Source: Thioploca ingrica (lineage in GTDB: Bacteria > Pseudomonadota > Gammaproteobacteria > Beggiatoales > Beggiatoaceae). Taken from it: a stretch of DNA of 64,000 nucleotides. Positions 9,001 through 15,450 of the stretch are shown piece after piece; position 1 is the first letter of the stretch; each line of letters begins with the position of its first letter. The stretch spans positions 2,666,001 through 2,730,000 of the forward strand of contig AP014633.1 in NCBI GenBank assembly GCA_000828835.1, read 5' to 3'. The translations under genes and the position numbers were made by a program. The notes under the pieces were generated by a model. The model did not search any database, was not told the DNA's origin, and saw nothing but the letters and a program-made list of their open reading frames with translations.

Positions 9001-11930
9001 TTTGTGTCTATTCCGATCCCGCCGAGTTTGACCGGTTCTGCAACATATTCTCAGAAATGGTGACCCCATTGGTTGGCACCGATTTTATCGATCTAAAAGG
9101 GATATCCATAGACGCTTTGGCGATGGATTTTCCAGAGGCGGTGCCGGCAGTTGTGTTTTATTTAGGTGCCAACCGGTCTATACTGGATTCTCACCAAGCC
9201 AACGAAAATCCGGTAAAAGCGGCGTTTGATCTGAGTCAGATCTTGATGAAAACCGGGTGGGGAGCGCGCGTGGATATCTATTATGTATATGACGGTTCCG
9301 CCACCCATCCGCCAATAGAGATTAAAGGACTTTCAGGATTTTTCAGATCGGCTATGATGGAAAACCCTAATCATGTATGGAATATGCTCGAGTTTAACTC
9401 AGACGGTTCATTTTTCTCAAAATTTCATGCTGTTTTGAGCGAGTGGTTATACGTTCCGTTTCAAGAGAATAAGGCGTTTGCAGAGGTTTCTTATAAAAAT
9501 TCCCACAGACAAATCCGAACACTCCAGGAAACCAGCTTAGAAGCTTCAAAAAACAGTCAATTTAAACCAGGTGGCGTTTATTTAATTATCGGCGGTTTGG
9601 GAACGCTGGGCATGTTATTATGTGAAAAATTGGCCAGTGAGTATGGAGCACACTTAATTATTTTAACTCAAACTCCGTTGGAACACACCAAAGAAAAACA
9701 ATGTAAAAAACTAGAGTCATTGGGTGCCACAGTGGACCATTATTCAGTCGATATTGGCGATGAGCGACACTTCAGGGAAACATACCAAGCAATCAAACAA
9801 AAGGTGGATGTCATTAATGGTGTTATTCACTTAGCTCGTTCCATTAATGACGAACTGATTTTATTGAGAACGTGGGAGTCGTTTGCCAAAATAATTCGAA
9901 CCAAAGTGCAGGGAACTATATTTTTGGATGCCATCACTGCCCAAGAACCCTTGGACTTTTTTATCCTCTACTCTTCAATGGCTGCGTTTGGTATTAAGGG
10001 AGCCAGTGACTATGGATATTCTACCGCGTTTCAAAATTCTTTTGCTTACTACCGTAATCAGCTCCAAGCTTCTTCAAAGCGATCCGGCATCACGATTTCT
10101 CAATGCTGGGGAGCGTGGACGATTGATGTCCATCGCCCAGCAACAAGAGATCAAGAGATAAAGGAAGCCGGATTTGAGATGATCACTATTAAAGATGCCT
10201 TTCCCCGAATTAAGGCCAGTACAACGTATCAGCATTCAATGCTTGGGATGATGTTAGTTAGCGATTATGAGAAGGCAAAAAAGGCACTTGGACTCACTGG
10301 TAAAGATTTGACACCTTCCCCAGACATAATGAATTTAAACAATCTGGAAACTCATGTAAGATGGTGGGAGGAGCAGGCCAAGCAAGGTGTACCAATTACC
10401 GTCCAAACTATAAAAAAGGTTATTGCATTTGATGCGATCAAATCATTAACCCCGGAACTCACTGATAGAATCTATCAGCTGTTATTACCGGAAGAAAAAG
10501 AGGCAAGCTTACCAGAAGAAAAAGAGACAATCCCAATCGAGCCATCGAGTTTGCTGCATGCCAAAACAGTCGACTATATAAAGAGTGTTTTTAAGGAGTT
10601 GCTAAAGCTTAAACCCGATAACGTAAAAGAAAATGAACCGTTTAATACTTATGGAATAAATTCTATTACCATGATGATCCTTCTTAATCGGTTTGAGTCG
10701 GTTTTTGGTAATTTACCCAAAAGTCTAAGAAAAAACTGTAAAACCGTTAATGAATTAAGTCATTATTTTATCAACAAGCATAGAGACACATTAACCGCAT
10801 TATTAATGCCAGAACAAAAGGTTACCTATTCCAACCAAATAAAACCGGAGACTCCCCAAGCCGGAACAGTCAGAAACCAACCTTTTATCATATTTATGTT
10901 TCCCGGTTTAGGCGATCATTATGTGAATATGGGAAAAGGGCTTTATCAAACCGAACCGGTGTTTAAAAAAGCGGTAGATACATGTTGTGAATTATGTCAA
11001 CCTTTTTTAGAGACAGATTTATGGGAGGTATTGTATCCTTCAAAGGCGTCTCCCAAGAAGAAGACATTAAGCTTAAGAGAATTGATGGGCCGGGGGGAAC
11101 AACCCCAAGAAGCTATCTCCGCCAAAATTAATCAAACGATTTATGCTCACTTGACAGTGTTTATAGTTGAGTATGCCTTAAGCAAGCTGTGGATTGATCG
11201 TGGCATCCGCCCTCATGCAATGATTGGTCAAAGTTTGGGTGAATATGTGGCAGCTTGTGTATCTGGGGTGTTCTCACTGAAGGATTCGTTACGAATATTG
11301 CTGGAACGGGCTAAGTTGATCGAAGTACTTCCCCCCGGTGGAATGCTTGCCCTTTATCTACCAGAACAAGATCTTTTATCCATGCTGCCCCGTGAACTCT
11401 CCTTGGCCGTAGTGGGTACGCCGTCTACTTGTATTGTAGCCGGACCAGAAAAATCAATAAGTGAATTTGAAACATCACTCCTTTCCCAGAAAATAGTGTG
11501 TCGCCGGTTGCCAGTGACCCATGCGTTTCATTCCGATATGATGTTGCCGATAAAAGACAAGTTTATAGCGTTTATGAAACAGATTACTCCCTTAGCACCC
11601 ACCATACCTTATATTTCAAATGTTACCGGCACATGGATAACAGATCAACAGATCAATGATTGGGGTTATTGGTGTAGCCATATTTGTCAAACTGTGCAGT
11701 TTGCCGATGGTATTGGCGAATTATTGAAAAAACCAAATGCTTTATTTTTGGAAGTTGGCCCTGGACAGGGTTTAAGTAGTTTTGTGTTTCAACATCCTGA
11801 TGCCAAAAATCTATCAGAAACATCAGTCTTATCTTCGTTACCCGGTGCGTATGAATCGCAACCTGATGAAACGTTCTGGTTAAGCCAGTTACATAAATTA
11901 AACAGCCCAATTGGACCACGTAAAGGATGA
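1..11930 (+). CDS. PKS1: trans-AT type polyketide synthase with a C-terminal AT domain (5' end outside window)
   Basis: Multimodular type I polyketide synthase. The reading frame is open from base 3, just after the KS catalytic His region (ESAAGIAG), so the start lies upstream. Order: end of a KS; KR (GGLGGLG near 1430, Tyr codon 1869); ACP (GIDS, Ser codon 2331); KS (about 2570-3850; Cys in DTMCSSS at 3066; HGTGT and GHLES present); DH (HxxxGxxxxP His at 4494, DxxxQ Asp at 5025); KR (Tyr 6354); ACP (GFDS, Ser 6810); KS (about 7070-8390; Cys in ETACSSS at 7584); degenerate KR (Tyr 10011); ACP with GINS instead of GxDS (Ser 10662); and an AT (about 10880-11860) with GQSLGEY (Ser 11232) and HAFH (11520-11531). 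Each KS is followed by the LPTYPFxxxRYW-type linker and no AT, as in trans-AT systems; only the last module has an AT, placed after the ACP. The KR before the last ACP has LTQTP where active KRs have LTGRS, and Thr at Tyr+4. Cytosolic megaenzyme. It is followed 73 bp later by the alkoxymalonyl cassette. Module calls are firm; product structure is inference. Confidence 0.95.
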   Translation, partial: ESAAGIAGLTKILLQFKHRQLVPSLHSKTLNPNIDFETGPFYVQQALTEWKYPRIACISSFGAGGANAHAILSEYCDKSAPTKSQANSKTDSNTPSVFMIPLSAKNRDRLGEVAKRLLEFVQSEVNENTIDRPTLAQIAYTLQVGRDALEERLGMVVHSTQELEEKLKQFLAGEQTGDGIYLGRVKHAQEAVFETEDDLWAVLKKWVDQNKLSNILELWVKGVTVDWNKLVGLNPPKKISLPTYPFANDRYWVPEPTPQTRAPSHQTETEIKKTGRNEVDDNKSNTHSKLLAIPVWREAPIQKNQGKQLNLLRQIILCELPQINGQIVESHFPEGRCIKLTSNESTIDGRLTEYAIQCFFHIRQIIDQNQQTTQNKSNTLIQLIIPNEAEAILFTALSGLFKTATLEHPRILGQVLQVSPAETTQSLLEKLIDNSQPPQDDVVRYTDLKRFVTDWKIMGDPKEVTQYGFRDKGVYLITGGLGGLGRIFVNEIVQQTHYSTLILTGRSELSLEKQTVLKRLQEQNKTIHIEYRQTNVNEHRPVTELIKSICDQYGTLIGIIHCAGSICDNLIVNKSEDEFRQVLAPKVSGTLNLDRATADLDLELFVLFSSLSGVTGNLGQADYAVANGFLDQFAHYRTQLVAANQRRGMTISINWPLWEEGGMDIDEVSKRMMIQSTGLIPLQTTTGIQSFYKCIAITQPQIMVMEGSFEKINNAFFSGHTMPHLAQESQTVPAPVDPKILREKTLYQIKRLFGEVIKLPAAQVDEAEPLESYGIDSVMIAHLNQKLMEVFGDISRTLLFEYQTLNELTDYFVADFSATCGAWTKLDRWQEKVSLPNSIPQPNDTNQAYIHLPEHRFDPIAIVGISGLYPQADTLERYWENLKSGKNCITEIPANRWSLDSFYEPEIQKAVDKGKSYSKWGGFLDSFANFDPLFFNISPREAKQMDPQERLFLQASWQAMENAGYTRSIFKEVYKKRVGVFAGITRTGFNMYGYYTSFCSVANRLSFFLDLQGPSMPVDTMCSSSLTAIHEACRYIHSGECELAFAGGVNLYLHPSGYVSLCSQRMLSEDGLCKSFGFGGNGFVPGEGVGVVILKRLSSAIADRDTIHAVIRATHVNHGGKTNGYTVPNPTAQADLIRHTLDKAGLTADQISYVEAHGTGTELGDPIEITGLRQAFQKDTQATGFCKIGSVKSNIGHLESAAGIAGLTKTILQMKHGQVAPSLHAQTLNPNIRFETTPFVVNQTLSDWEQPMYNGKPAPRRAGISSFGAGGSNAHIIVEEYMEETLEQSAEPTDAVIIPLSARTKAQLKQRASSLLTYLESTSPHLTAMAYTLQTGREAMEERLGVIVNSVSELKETLAAFCSGAVNIENFYQGRVKDNKKILGLFSSNEELQEAVDKWIQRKKLSDLLKIWVKGLNVDWNKLYVTTPPKRLNLPTYPFANDQYWLSDQQTQLDVRQSEKSEVNNLVIHPLLHQNTSNLLKQRYSTTLTGDEFFLADHQVNGERILPGVSYLEMSRAAVENASEPVTNGTILRLKNVVWPQPVVVNRSAQTVHISLFNGNPTGSASGQIHYEVYSNSETDDTTPRIHSQGVAEFTEQGKTVPLDVATLRNQMQHGTINASQCYQTFKRIGLDYGPSFQSIQKIYRGENQALAEISLPEAVQNTGKDYVLHPSIMDAALQTSIALLPASAICSGTDEETVSGDPVSAKAALPFAIESIDIQGPCTRNMIAWTRLAEGSALSKTVQKIDIDLCDEVGNIAVKIRGYNSRVLDGAVNTIKPTTSVGTLLATPTWKEIPAIAELPSLTVTDHYVWLGGFSEITPSEIESSLTGSVCLALNSLDSVSGTADTQFTDIAVTCFQKIQDVIAKQPQGNILIQLVVPDTGKDALLVGLGGLLKTAMLENPKLIGQVIQLDRQETYKTMVTKLRENIATPKDFRIRYRNALRWVSQWEQTPQTPLTGYHRFKDQGVYLITGGLGGLGVIFAKEMLKTTQNGSLILTGRSSLSEKNQPILAELVRLGKAHSHSVEYIVADISNAEPVQELIEHIQQTHYSLTGIIHSAGLIRDSFILKKTVDQFRAVLSPKVSGTMNLDRATQTIDLEMFVLFSSIAAPFGNFGQADYAIANGFMDQFAWFRNQLVEQGQRRGKTLAINWPFWRSGGMQIDAASESVMKALSGMHPMETSEGISAFYHALEIPGSQLLVMAGNPAQLTSFLANTSLSPLNEPERDMDTNRLMPKLRAVLLQTIAEILQLNAQDINEIDPNSEFNEFGFDSISLTDFANQLNRKFLLELAPTLFFEHPTLNRLSDYLGNEYGPQFAKYFKIEQTPVRSLSQTVQRSGSVKIASPSVVSTQLQVTTDPLEPLAIIGISGCFPKAETIDEFWENLVQETDCISEIPKDRWDWEAMYGDPQKEVNRSNIKWGGFLRSIAEFDPLFFGISPKEAELMDPQQRLLMTHLYWALEDAGYSPQAISGTKTGIFVGTGSSGYSGLVDRAGIAIEGYTSTGLVPSMGPNRLSYFLNLHGPSTPVETACSSSLIAIHRAVQAIREGACTAAFVGGVNAIVAPEVHISFNKAGMLCEDGRCKTFSSQANGYVRGEGAGILFIKPLTQAEADGDHIYGLIRATSENHGGRANSLTSPNPNAQAELIQTVYKRAGIDPKTVGYIETHGTGTELGDPIEINGLKLAFNELFKQFGENTSERAFCGLGSVKTNIGHLELAAGIAGVIKVLLQLKHKRLVKSLHCDTLNPYIDLKNSPFYIVQEAAEWTPITDQTGHALPRRAGVSSFGFGGSNAHIVLEEYITPKTATNTPPTTKTDSTNAMIIPLSAKTPEQLQQRIRQLLSFIRTNPIVNLESLAYTLQVGRDAMTERFGLIVHSVQELKTALESYLSGDTPENCFLGQTKRMDDNDTVPLSADKTGILARWVNGLAFDWHRIYGTPTPKRISLPTYPFATDRYWVTEQPDSSMPDTSMPERQWLFLKDQWVDAPIDATNRQKNLKTYRGKQLLCVYSDPAEFDRFCNIFSEMVTPLVGTDFIDLKGISIDALAMDFPEAVPAVVFYLGANRSILDSHQANENPVKAAFDLSQILMKTGWGARVDIYYVYDGSATHPPIEIKGLSGFFRSAMMENPNHVWNMLEFNSDGSFFSKFHAVLSEWLYVPFQENKAFAEVSYKNSHRQIRTLQETSLEASKNSQFKPGGVYLIIGGLGTLGMLLCEKLASEYGAHLIILTQTPLEHTKEKQCKKLESLGATVDHYSVDIGDERHFRETYQAIKQKVDVINGVIHLARSINDELILLRTWESFAKIIRTKVQGTIFLDAITAQEPLDFFILYSSMAAFGIKGASDYGYSTAFQNSFAYYRNQLQASSKRSGITISQCWGAWTIDVHRPATRDQEIKEAGFEMITIKDAFPRIKASTTYQHSMLGMMLVSDYEKAKKALGLTGKDLTPSPDIMNLNNLETHVRWWEEQAKQGVPITVQTIKKVIAFDAIKSLTPELTDRIYQLLLPEEKEASLPEEKETIPIEPSSLLHAKTVDYIKSVFKELLKLKPDNVKENEPFNTYGINSITMMILLNRFESVFGNLPKSLRKNCKTVNELSHYFINKHRDTLTALLMPEQKVTYSNQIKPETPQAGTVRNQPFIIFMFPGLGDHYVNMGKGLYQTEPVFKKAVDTCCELCQPFLETDLWEVLYPSKASPKKKTLSLRELMGRGEQPQEAISAKINQTIYAHLTVFIVEYALSKLWIDRGIRPHAMIGQSLGEYVAACVSGVFSLKDSLRILLERAKLIEVLPPGGMLALYLPEQDLLSMLPRELSLAVVGTPSTCIVAGPEKSISEFETSLLSQKIVCRRLPVTHAFHSDMMLPIKDKFIAFMKQITPLAPTIPYISNVTGTWITDQQINDWGYWCSHICQTVQFADGIGELLKKPNALFLEVGPGQGLSSFVFQHPDAKNLSETSVLSSLPGAYESQPDETFWLSQLHKLNSPIGPRKG

Positions 11931-12003
11931 GTGTTGATTGGATTTTAATGATTTGTGGAAAACCTCAAATAGTTTTAATTCATGACTATAAGGAAAATAA
12001 TGT

Positions 12004-12795
12004 ATGAACAGTATTAAACTAGAACAAATAGCAAAAATGTACGATACAAGTATAGAGCGAGGAGATGAAGTCATACTTCAAGGCCATTTTCATGTTGGCT
12101 ATTGGGACGAGACAAATCCAAATGCAAGTTTTGCTGAAGCTGCAGAACGTTTCACTCAGATCATGATCGACAAGGTGGACATTCAGGCAGGGGAACGCTT
12201 CTGCGATCTTGGATGTGGAATTGGTGTCCCATCGATGCAGCTTGCACAAGCAAAAGGATGTTTCATTGATGGAATTACAATTAGTCAATCTCAACAAAAA
12301 AGGGCACAGCAATTAGCTGCAGAAGCAGGCCTATCAGACCAGACTCATTTTATAGTGGGTAATGCCCTGGAAATGCCCTGCGAGGATGCAAGCTATCATG
12401 GGGGCTGGTTTTTTGAATCGATTTATCATATGGATCATCGCAAAGCACTCCAAGAAGCTTCTCGAATTTTGAAGCCAGGCGCAACCTTGTTGATTGCAGA
12501 ATTTTCAACGCGCCCCACCACGACTGAAGAATTTATAGCAGTTTCAAAGGAATATTTTCATTGCTTTTTTATTAACGAAGAAGATTATCCAGAACTGCTG
12601 GATACGGTTGGTTTTGACCTGATCGAAATTGACGATGTGACCGAATTTGTCATGACTCCTCTTATACCTAAGTTAAAAAGTGATTCCGAATACATACAAC
12701 CTATCAAAAGTGACAATAAGAGTGATTCACGCAATAATTTGCGGAATATGTCTGAAAACCTTAAATATATCATTGTGACCGCTCAAAAGAGGTAG
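12004..12795 (+). CDS. SAM-dependent O-methyltransferase of the alkoxymalonyl-ACP cassette (FkbG-like)
   Basis: A 263-residue class I SAM-dependent methyltransferase. Motif I is seen at residues 67-75 (CDLGCGIG), followed by PSMQLAQ, and a motif II/III region includes the LKPGATLLIAEF stretch. AAGGAAA lies upstream of the ATG. In methoxymalonyl-ACP pathways (FkbG, Asm17 type) such an enzyme methylates the C2 hydroxyl of hydroxymalonyl-ACP. That role is inferred here from position: the next four genes are the exact partners of that pathway. Sequence resemblance is to generic small-molecule O-methyltransferases rather than specifically to FkbG, so a role as a tailoring methyltransferase on the polyketide is the alternative. 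A 348-bp gap separates it from the next gene, so it may not be in the same transcript. Confidence 0.8.
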   Translation: MNSIKLEQIAKMYDTSIERGDEVILQGHFHVGYWDETNPNASFAEAAERFTQIMIDKVDIQAGERFCDLGCGIGVPSMQLAQAKGCFIDGITISQSQQKRAQQLAAEAGLSDQTHFIVGNALEMPCEDASYHGGWFFESIYHMDHRKALQEASRILKPGATLLIAEFSTRPTTTEEFIAVSKEYFHCFFINEEDYPELLDTVGFDLIEIDDVTEFVMTPLIPKLKSDSEYIQPIKSDNKSDSRNNLRNMSENLKYIIVTAQKR

Positions 12796-13143
12796 GTGCT
12801 GATGTAATTTGCTTTGAGTAAATGGAGAGATTTCCTAGGAAATCTATATCAATAATCTAAACATAGAAGATGTTAAAAATTATAAGTATTTGAATTATTG
12901 ATTAATAAACTTATTAACCCTATTTTATATAAGTTAAGTGGCGAAGGTATTATCAAATTCAAATTTTTTTGATAAATCATTAACTCATGTGACTTTCAGC
13001 CAATTCTGTAGGCAACCTTATTACCCACTATCATAGCTGTTAAGAAATTAAGTTTCCAATGCGATACGGTTGACTCGCTTGCATAGTCTTGCTGCACAAT
13101 GCAATTTTGATAAATTTGCTGTCAAAGCTAGGAGATAAATATT
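12796..13143. other. AT-rich intergenic region with a perfect 18-bp palindrome
   Basis: No ORF with a ribosome binding site is seen. It holds one perfect palindrome early on (12828-12845) and a GGAG at about 13131-13134 serving the downstream ATG. It is the only long gap inside the alkoxymalonyl cassette, so a promoter for the four downstream genes could lie here. No convincing -35/-10 pair was identified by eye. Confidence 0.5.
12828..12845. promoter_or_regulatory. perfect 18-bp palindrome, possible operator
   Basis: The sequence agatttcctaggaaatct is its own reverse complement. It lies 33 bases after the methyltransferase stop codon and about 300 bases before the dehydrogenase start. There is no T-run after it, so it is not a classic intrinsic terminator; a dimeric regulator site is possible but unproven. 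Confidence 0.3.
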
Positions 13144-13998
13144 ATGGACATAAAAACTGTTGGTGTTATTGGTGCAGGTGTTATGGGGATTGGAGTTGCG
13201 CAAAACCTTGCTCAAACAAATCATCAAGTGATTCTCATTGACATTGCTGAGAATATTTTGGAAAAAGCCAAACAAAACATTAGGAATAATATCCGTTTCC
13301 AAGGTTTTTTTAATAAGAAAAATATCGAAAAAACTGAAAATGTTTTGCCAAAAATTCTTTTTACTAGCGATTATCAGTTACTCAAAAACGCTGATTTTGT
13401 GGTTGAAAATGTCGTAGAAAAATGGGATATTAAAAAAGATGTGTATGCTCAAATAGACGTTATTTGTCCAGAACACTGCATCTTTGCTGCCAATACCTCA
13501 GCTATTCCTATTACCCGCATTGGCTCGATTACGAAACGGCCTGCCAAAGTGATTGGCATGCACTTTATGAATCCAGTGCCCATGAAAAAAATGGTTGAAA
13601 CCATTCGCGGTTATCATACTTCTGATGAAACAATTGAAATTGCGAAAAAGTTTTTAAGCCAAATGGGCAAAGACTGCATTATTATCAATGATGCCCCCGG
13701 TTTTGTAGCAAATAGATTATCTCACCTTTTCATGAACGAAGCTGCCAATCTCGTCATGGAAAATGTTGCAACGCCAAAGGATATTGATGATATTTTCAAA
13801 AAGTGTTATGGACACGCTATGGGGCCTTTGGAAACTGCTGATTTAATTGGACTTGATACGGTTGTCGATACGTTGCAAGTCTTGTATGAGAATTATCAAG
13901 ATTCTAAATTCAGGTGTTCTCCTTTATTGAAAAGAATGGTCGATGCTGGCTTGTATGGACAAAAAAGTGGTAAAGGTTTTTATACTTATCAACATTAG
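13144..13998 (+). CDS. 3-hydroxyacyl-CoA dehydrogenase-like enzyme for alkoxymalonyl-ACP (FkbK-like)
   Basis: A 284-residue protein of the 3-hydroxybutyryl-CoA dehydrogenase family. The N-terminal Rossmann motif GxGxMG (GVIGAGVMGIG, residues about 7-17) and the family stretch GMHFMNPVPMKKMVE are visible, and the C-terminal dimerisation domain reads MGPLETADLIGLD. Length matches the family (about 280-290). In FK520, geldanamycin and ansamitocin pathways the homologue oxidises glyceryl-ACP to the 2-hydroxy-3-oxo intermediate. It starts the run of four closely spaced genes (15, 30 and -4 bp gaps). GGAG precedes the ATG. Function is inferred mainly from this conserved neighbourhood. Confidence 0.88.
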   Translation: MDIKTVGVIGAGVMGIGVAQNLAQTNHQVILIDIAENILEKAKQNIRNNIRFQGFFNKKNIEKTENVLPKILFTSDYQLLKNADFVVENVVEKWDIKKDVYAQIDVICPEHCIFAANTSAIPITRIGSITKRPAKVIGMHFMNPVPMKKMVETIRGYHTSDETIEIAKKFLSQMGKDCIIINDAPGFVANRLSHLFMNEAANLVMENVATPKDIDDIFKKCYGHAMGPLETADLIGLDTVVDTLQVLYENYQDSKFRCSPLLKRMVDAGLYGQKSGKGFYTYQH

Positions 13999-14013
13999 GA
14001 ATCGTCAAGCAAC

Positions 14014-14256
14014 ATGCCTATAGATGAGATTAAAGAAAAACTCAAGGATTTTATGGTTCAGTTCATTAGCAATATTAACATTTCCGATGATGAAAGTATT
14101 TTTACATCGGGCTTGGTTAATTCCCTGTTTGCAATGCAGTTAGTGCTGTTTATGGAAAAAGAATTTCAATTCAAGGTGGAAGATAACGATCTTCATATTG
14201 ATAATTTCAAAACGTTGAACGCTATGAGCGGTTTTGTTGAACGAAAACTTGGGTGA
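14014..14256 (+). CDS. freestanding acyl carrier protein of the alkoxymalonyl cassette (FkbJ-like)
   Basis: An 80-residue acidic protein of carrier size. The phosphopantetheine site reads GLVNSLFAMQL, with Asn instead of the usual Asp before the Ser, a substitution seen in this carrier type. It would carry the glyceryl, hydroxymalonyl and methoxymalonyl unit as a thioester. It lies between the dehydrogenase and the acyl-CoA dehydrogenase genes, as in other methoxymalonyl-ACP cassettes. It lacks the features of the donor ACP used in HMG-synthase beta-branching. Confidence 0.87.
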   Translation: MPIDEIKEKLKDFMVQFISNINISDDESIFTSGLVNSLFAMQLVLFMEKEFQFKVEDNDLHIDNFKTLNAMSGFVERKLG

Positions 14257-14286
14257 TATAAATTTCTATCTAAAAAGGAATCAAAC

Positions 14287-15450
14287 ATGGAAATAGAATT
14301 AACTTCCCAACAAATTCAAGCTCAAGAAATTTTCCGGACATTTGTCAATACAGAGATTGCGCCTTACGCTGATCAGTGTGATCAAGAGGAAAAAACACCA
14401 CCTGAAACGATAAAAAAATTGGCGGATGCCGGCTATTTAGAGGGTGGGCAAAATATGGATGCCATCACCTTTGGCCTTTTGTGTGAAGAAATTGGGCGAG
14501 CCAGCGCGTCATTGCTTAGCTTATTGACGGTACATAGTATGGTTTGTCAAGCGATCATGAAATGGGGAAGTAGCTCTCAAAGAGCTCATTGGCTTCCCAA
14601 ATTAAGCACTGGTGAAACTATTGCTGCTTTTGGTTTAACTGAACCCAATATAGGCAGTGATGCCAAAAGTGTCGAAACCACAGCAGTGCTTTCCAATAAC
14701 TCATATATTTTAAATGGTGAAAAGAAATGGATTTCTTTTGGACAAGTTGCTGATCTCTTTTTAATTATCGCGCAATGTGATGGCAATCCCTCTGCTTTTT
14801 TGGTAGAGAGAAATAGTCCCGGCTTTTCAACCGAGCCAATTAAAGGGCTATTAGGTTTTAGAGCGGCGATGATAGCCAAAGTGCATATGAACGATTGCCA
14901 AATTCCAAAAGAAAATTTAGTGGGTCGGGTAGGTTTTGGCTTTTCTCATATTGCCAACACCGCACTAGATCATGGTAGATATTGCGTCGGGTGGGGATGT
15001 TTGGGGCTAGGACAGGCTTGTTTAGATACCTGTCTTAGTTACACGAGTCAGCGAAAACAGTTTGGGGCTTATTTAAAAGGGCATCAACTGATTCAACAAA
15101 TGATCGGAGACATGATAACCAACATTAAAGCCGCAAGATTACTCTGTTATCATGCTGCCTATTTGAAAGAAAAAGGCGACCCTTCATTGATTATGGAAAC
15201 CTCGATAGCCAAATACTTTGCCTCTCGAATGGTAAACCAAGTCGCTAATGATACTGTCCAAATTCATGGTGCCAATGGTTGTAGTAGTGACTATCCCGTT
15301 CAGCGGTACCTGCGAGATGCCAAAATTATGGAAATCATTGAGGGCAGCTCTCAGATGCAACAAATTATTATAGCCAAATCAGGCTATCATGGTTTTGCAT
15401 TAGAAAGAAGAAAACTCCAACAAAAGGAAAAAGCAAAGGAAAAAGCATGA
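14287..15450 (+). CDS. acyl-CoA dehydrogenase-like flavoenzyme for alkoxymalonyl-ACP (FkbI-like)
   Basis: A 387-residue acyl-CoA dehydrogenase family protein of normal length. Family signatures seen are FGLTEPNIGSD (FAD/substrate region) and IIEGSSQ near the C-terminus, with Glu352 at the position usual for the catalytic base. In the methoxymalonyl-ACP pathway this enzyme acts on the ACP-bound three-carbon unit rather than on a fatty acyl-CoA. The stop codon overlaps the start of the next gene (ATGA), so the two are translationally coupled. AAGGA lies just before the ATG. Confidence 0.9.
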   Translation: MEIELTSQQIQAQEIFRTFVNTEIAPYADQCDQEEKTPPETIKKLADAGYLEGGQNMDAITFGLLCEEIGRASASLLSLLTVHSMVCQAIMKWGSSSQRAHWLPKLSTGETIAAFGLTEPNIGSDAKSVETTAVLSNNSYILNGEKKWISFGQVADLFLIIAQCDGNPSAFLVERNSPGFSTEPIKGLLGFRAAMIAKVHMNDCQIPKENLVGRVGFGFSHIANTALDHGRYCVGWGCLGLGQACLDTCLSYTSQRKQFGAYLKGHQLIQQMIGDMITNIKAARLLCYHAAYLKEKGDPSLIMETSIAKYFASRMVNQVANDTVQIHGANGCSSDYPVQRYLRDAKIMEIIEGSSQMQQIIIAKSGYHGFALERRKLQQKEKAKEKA

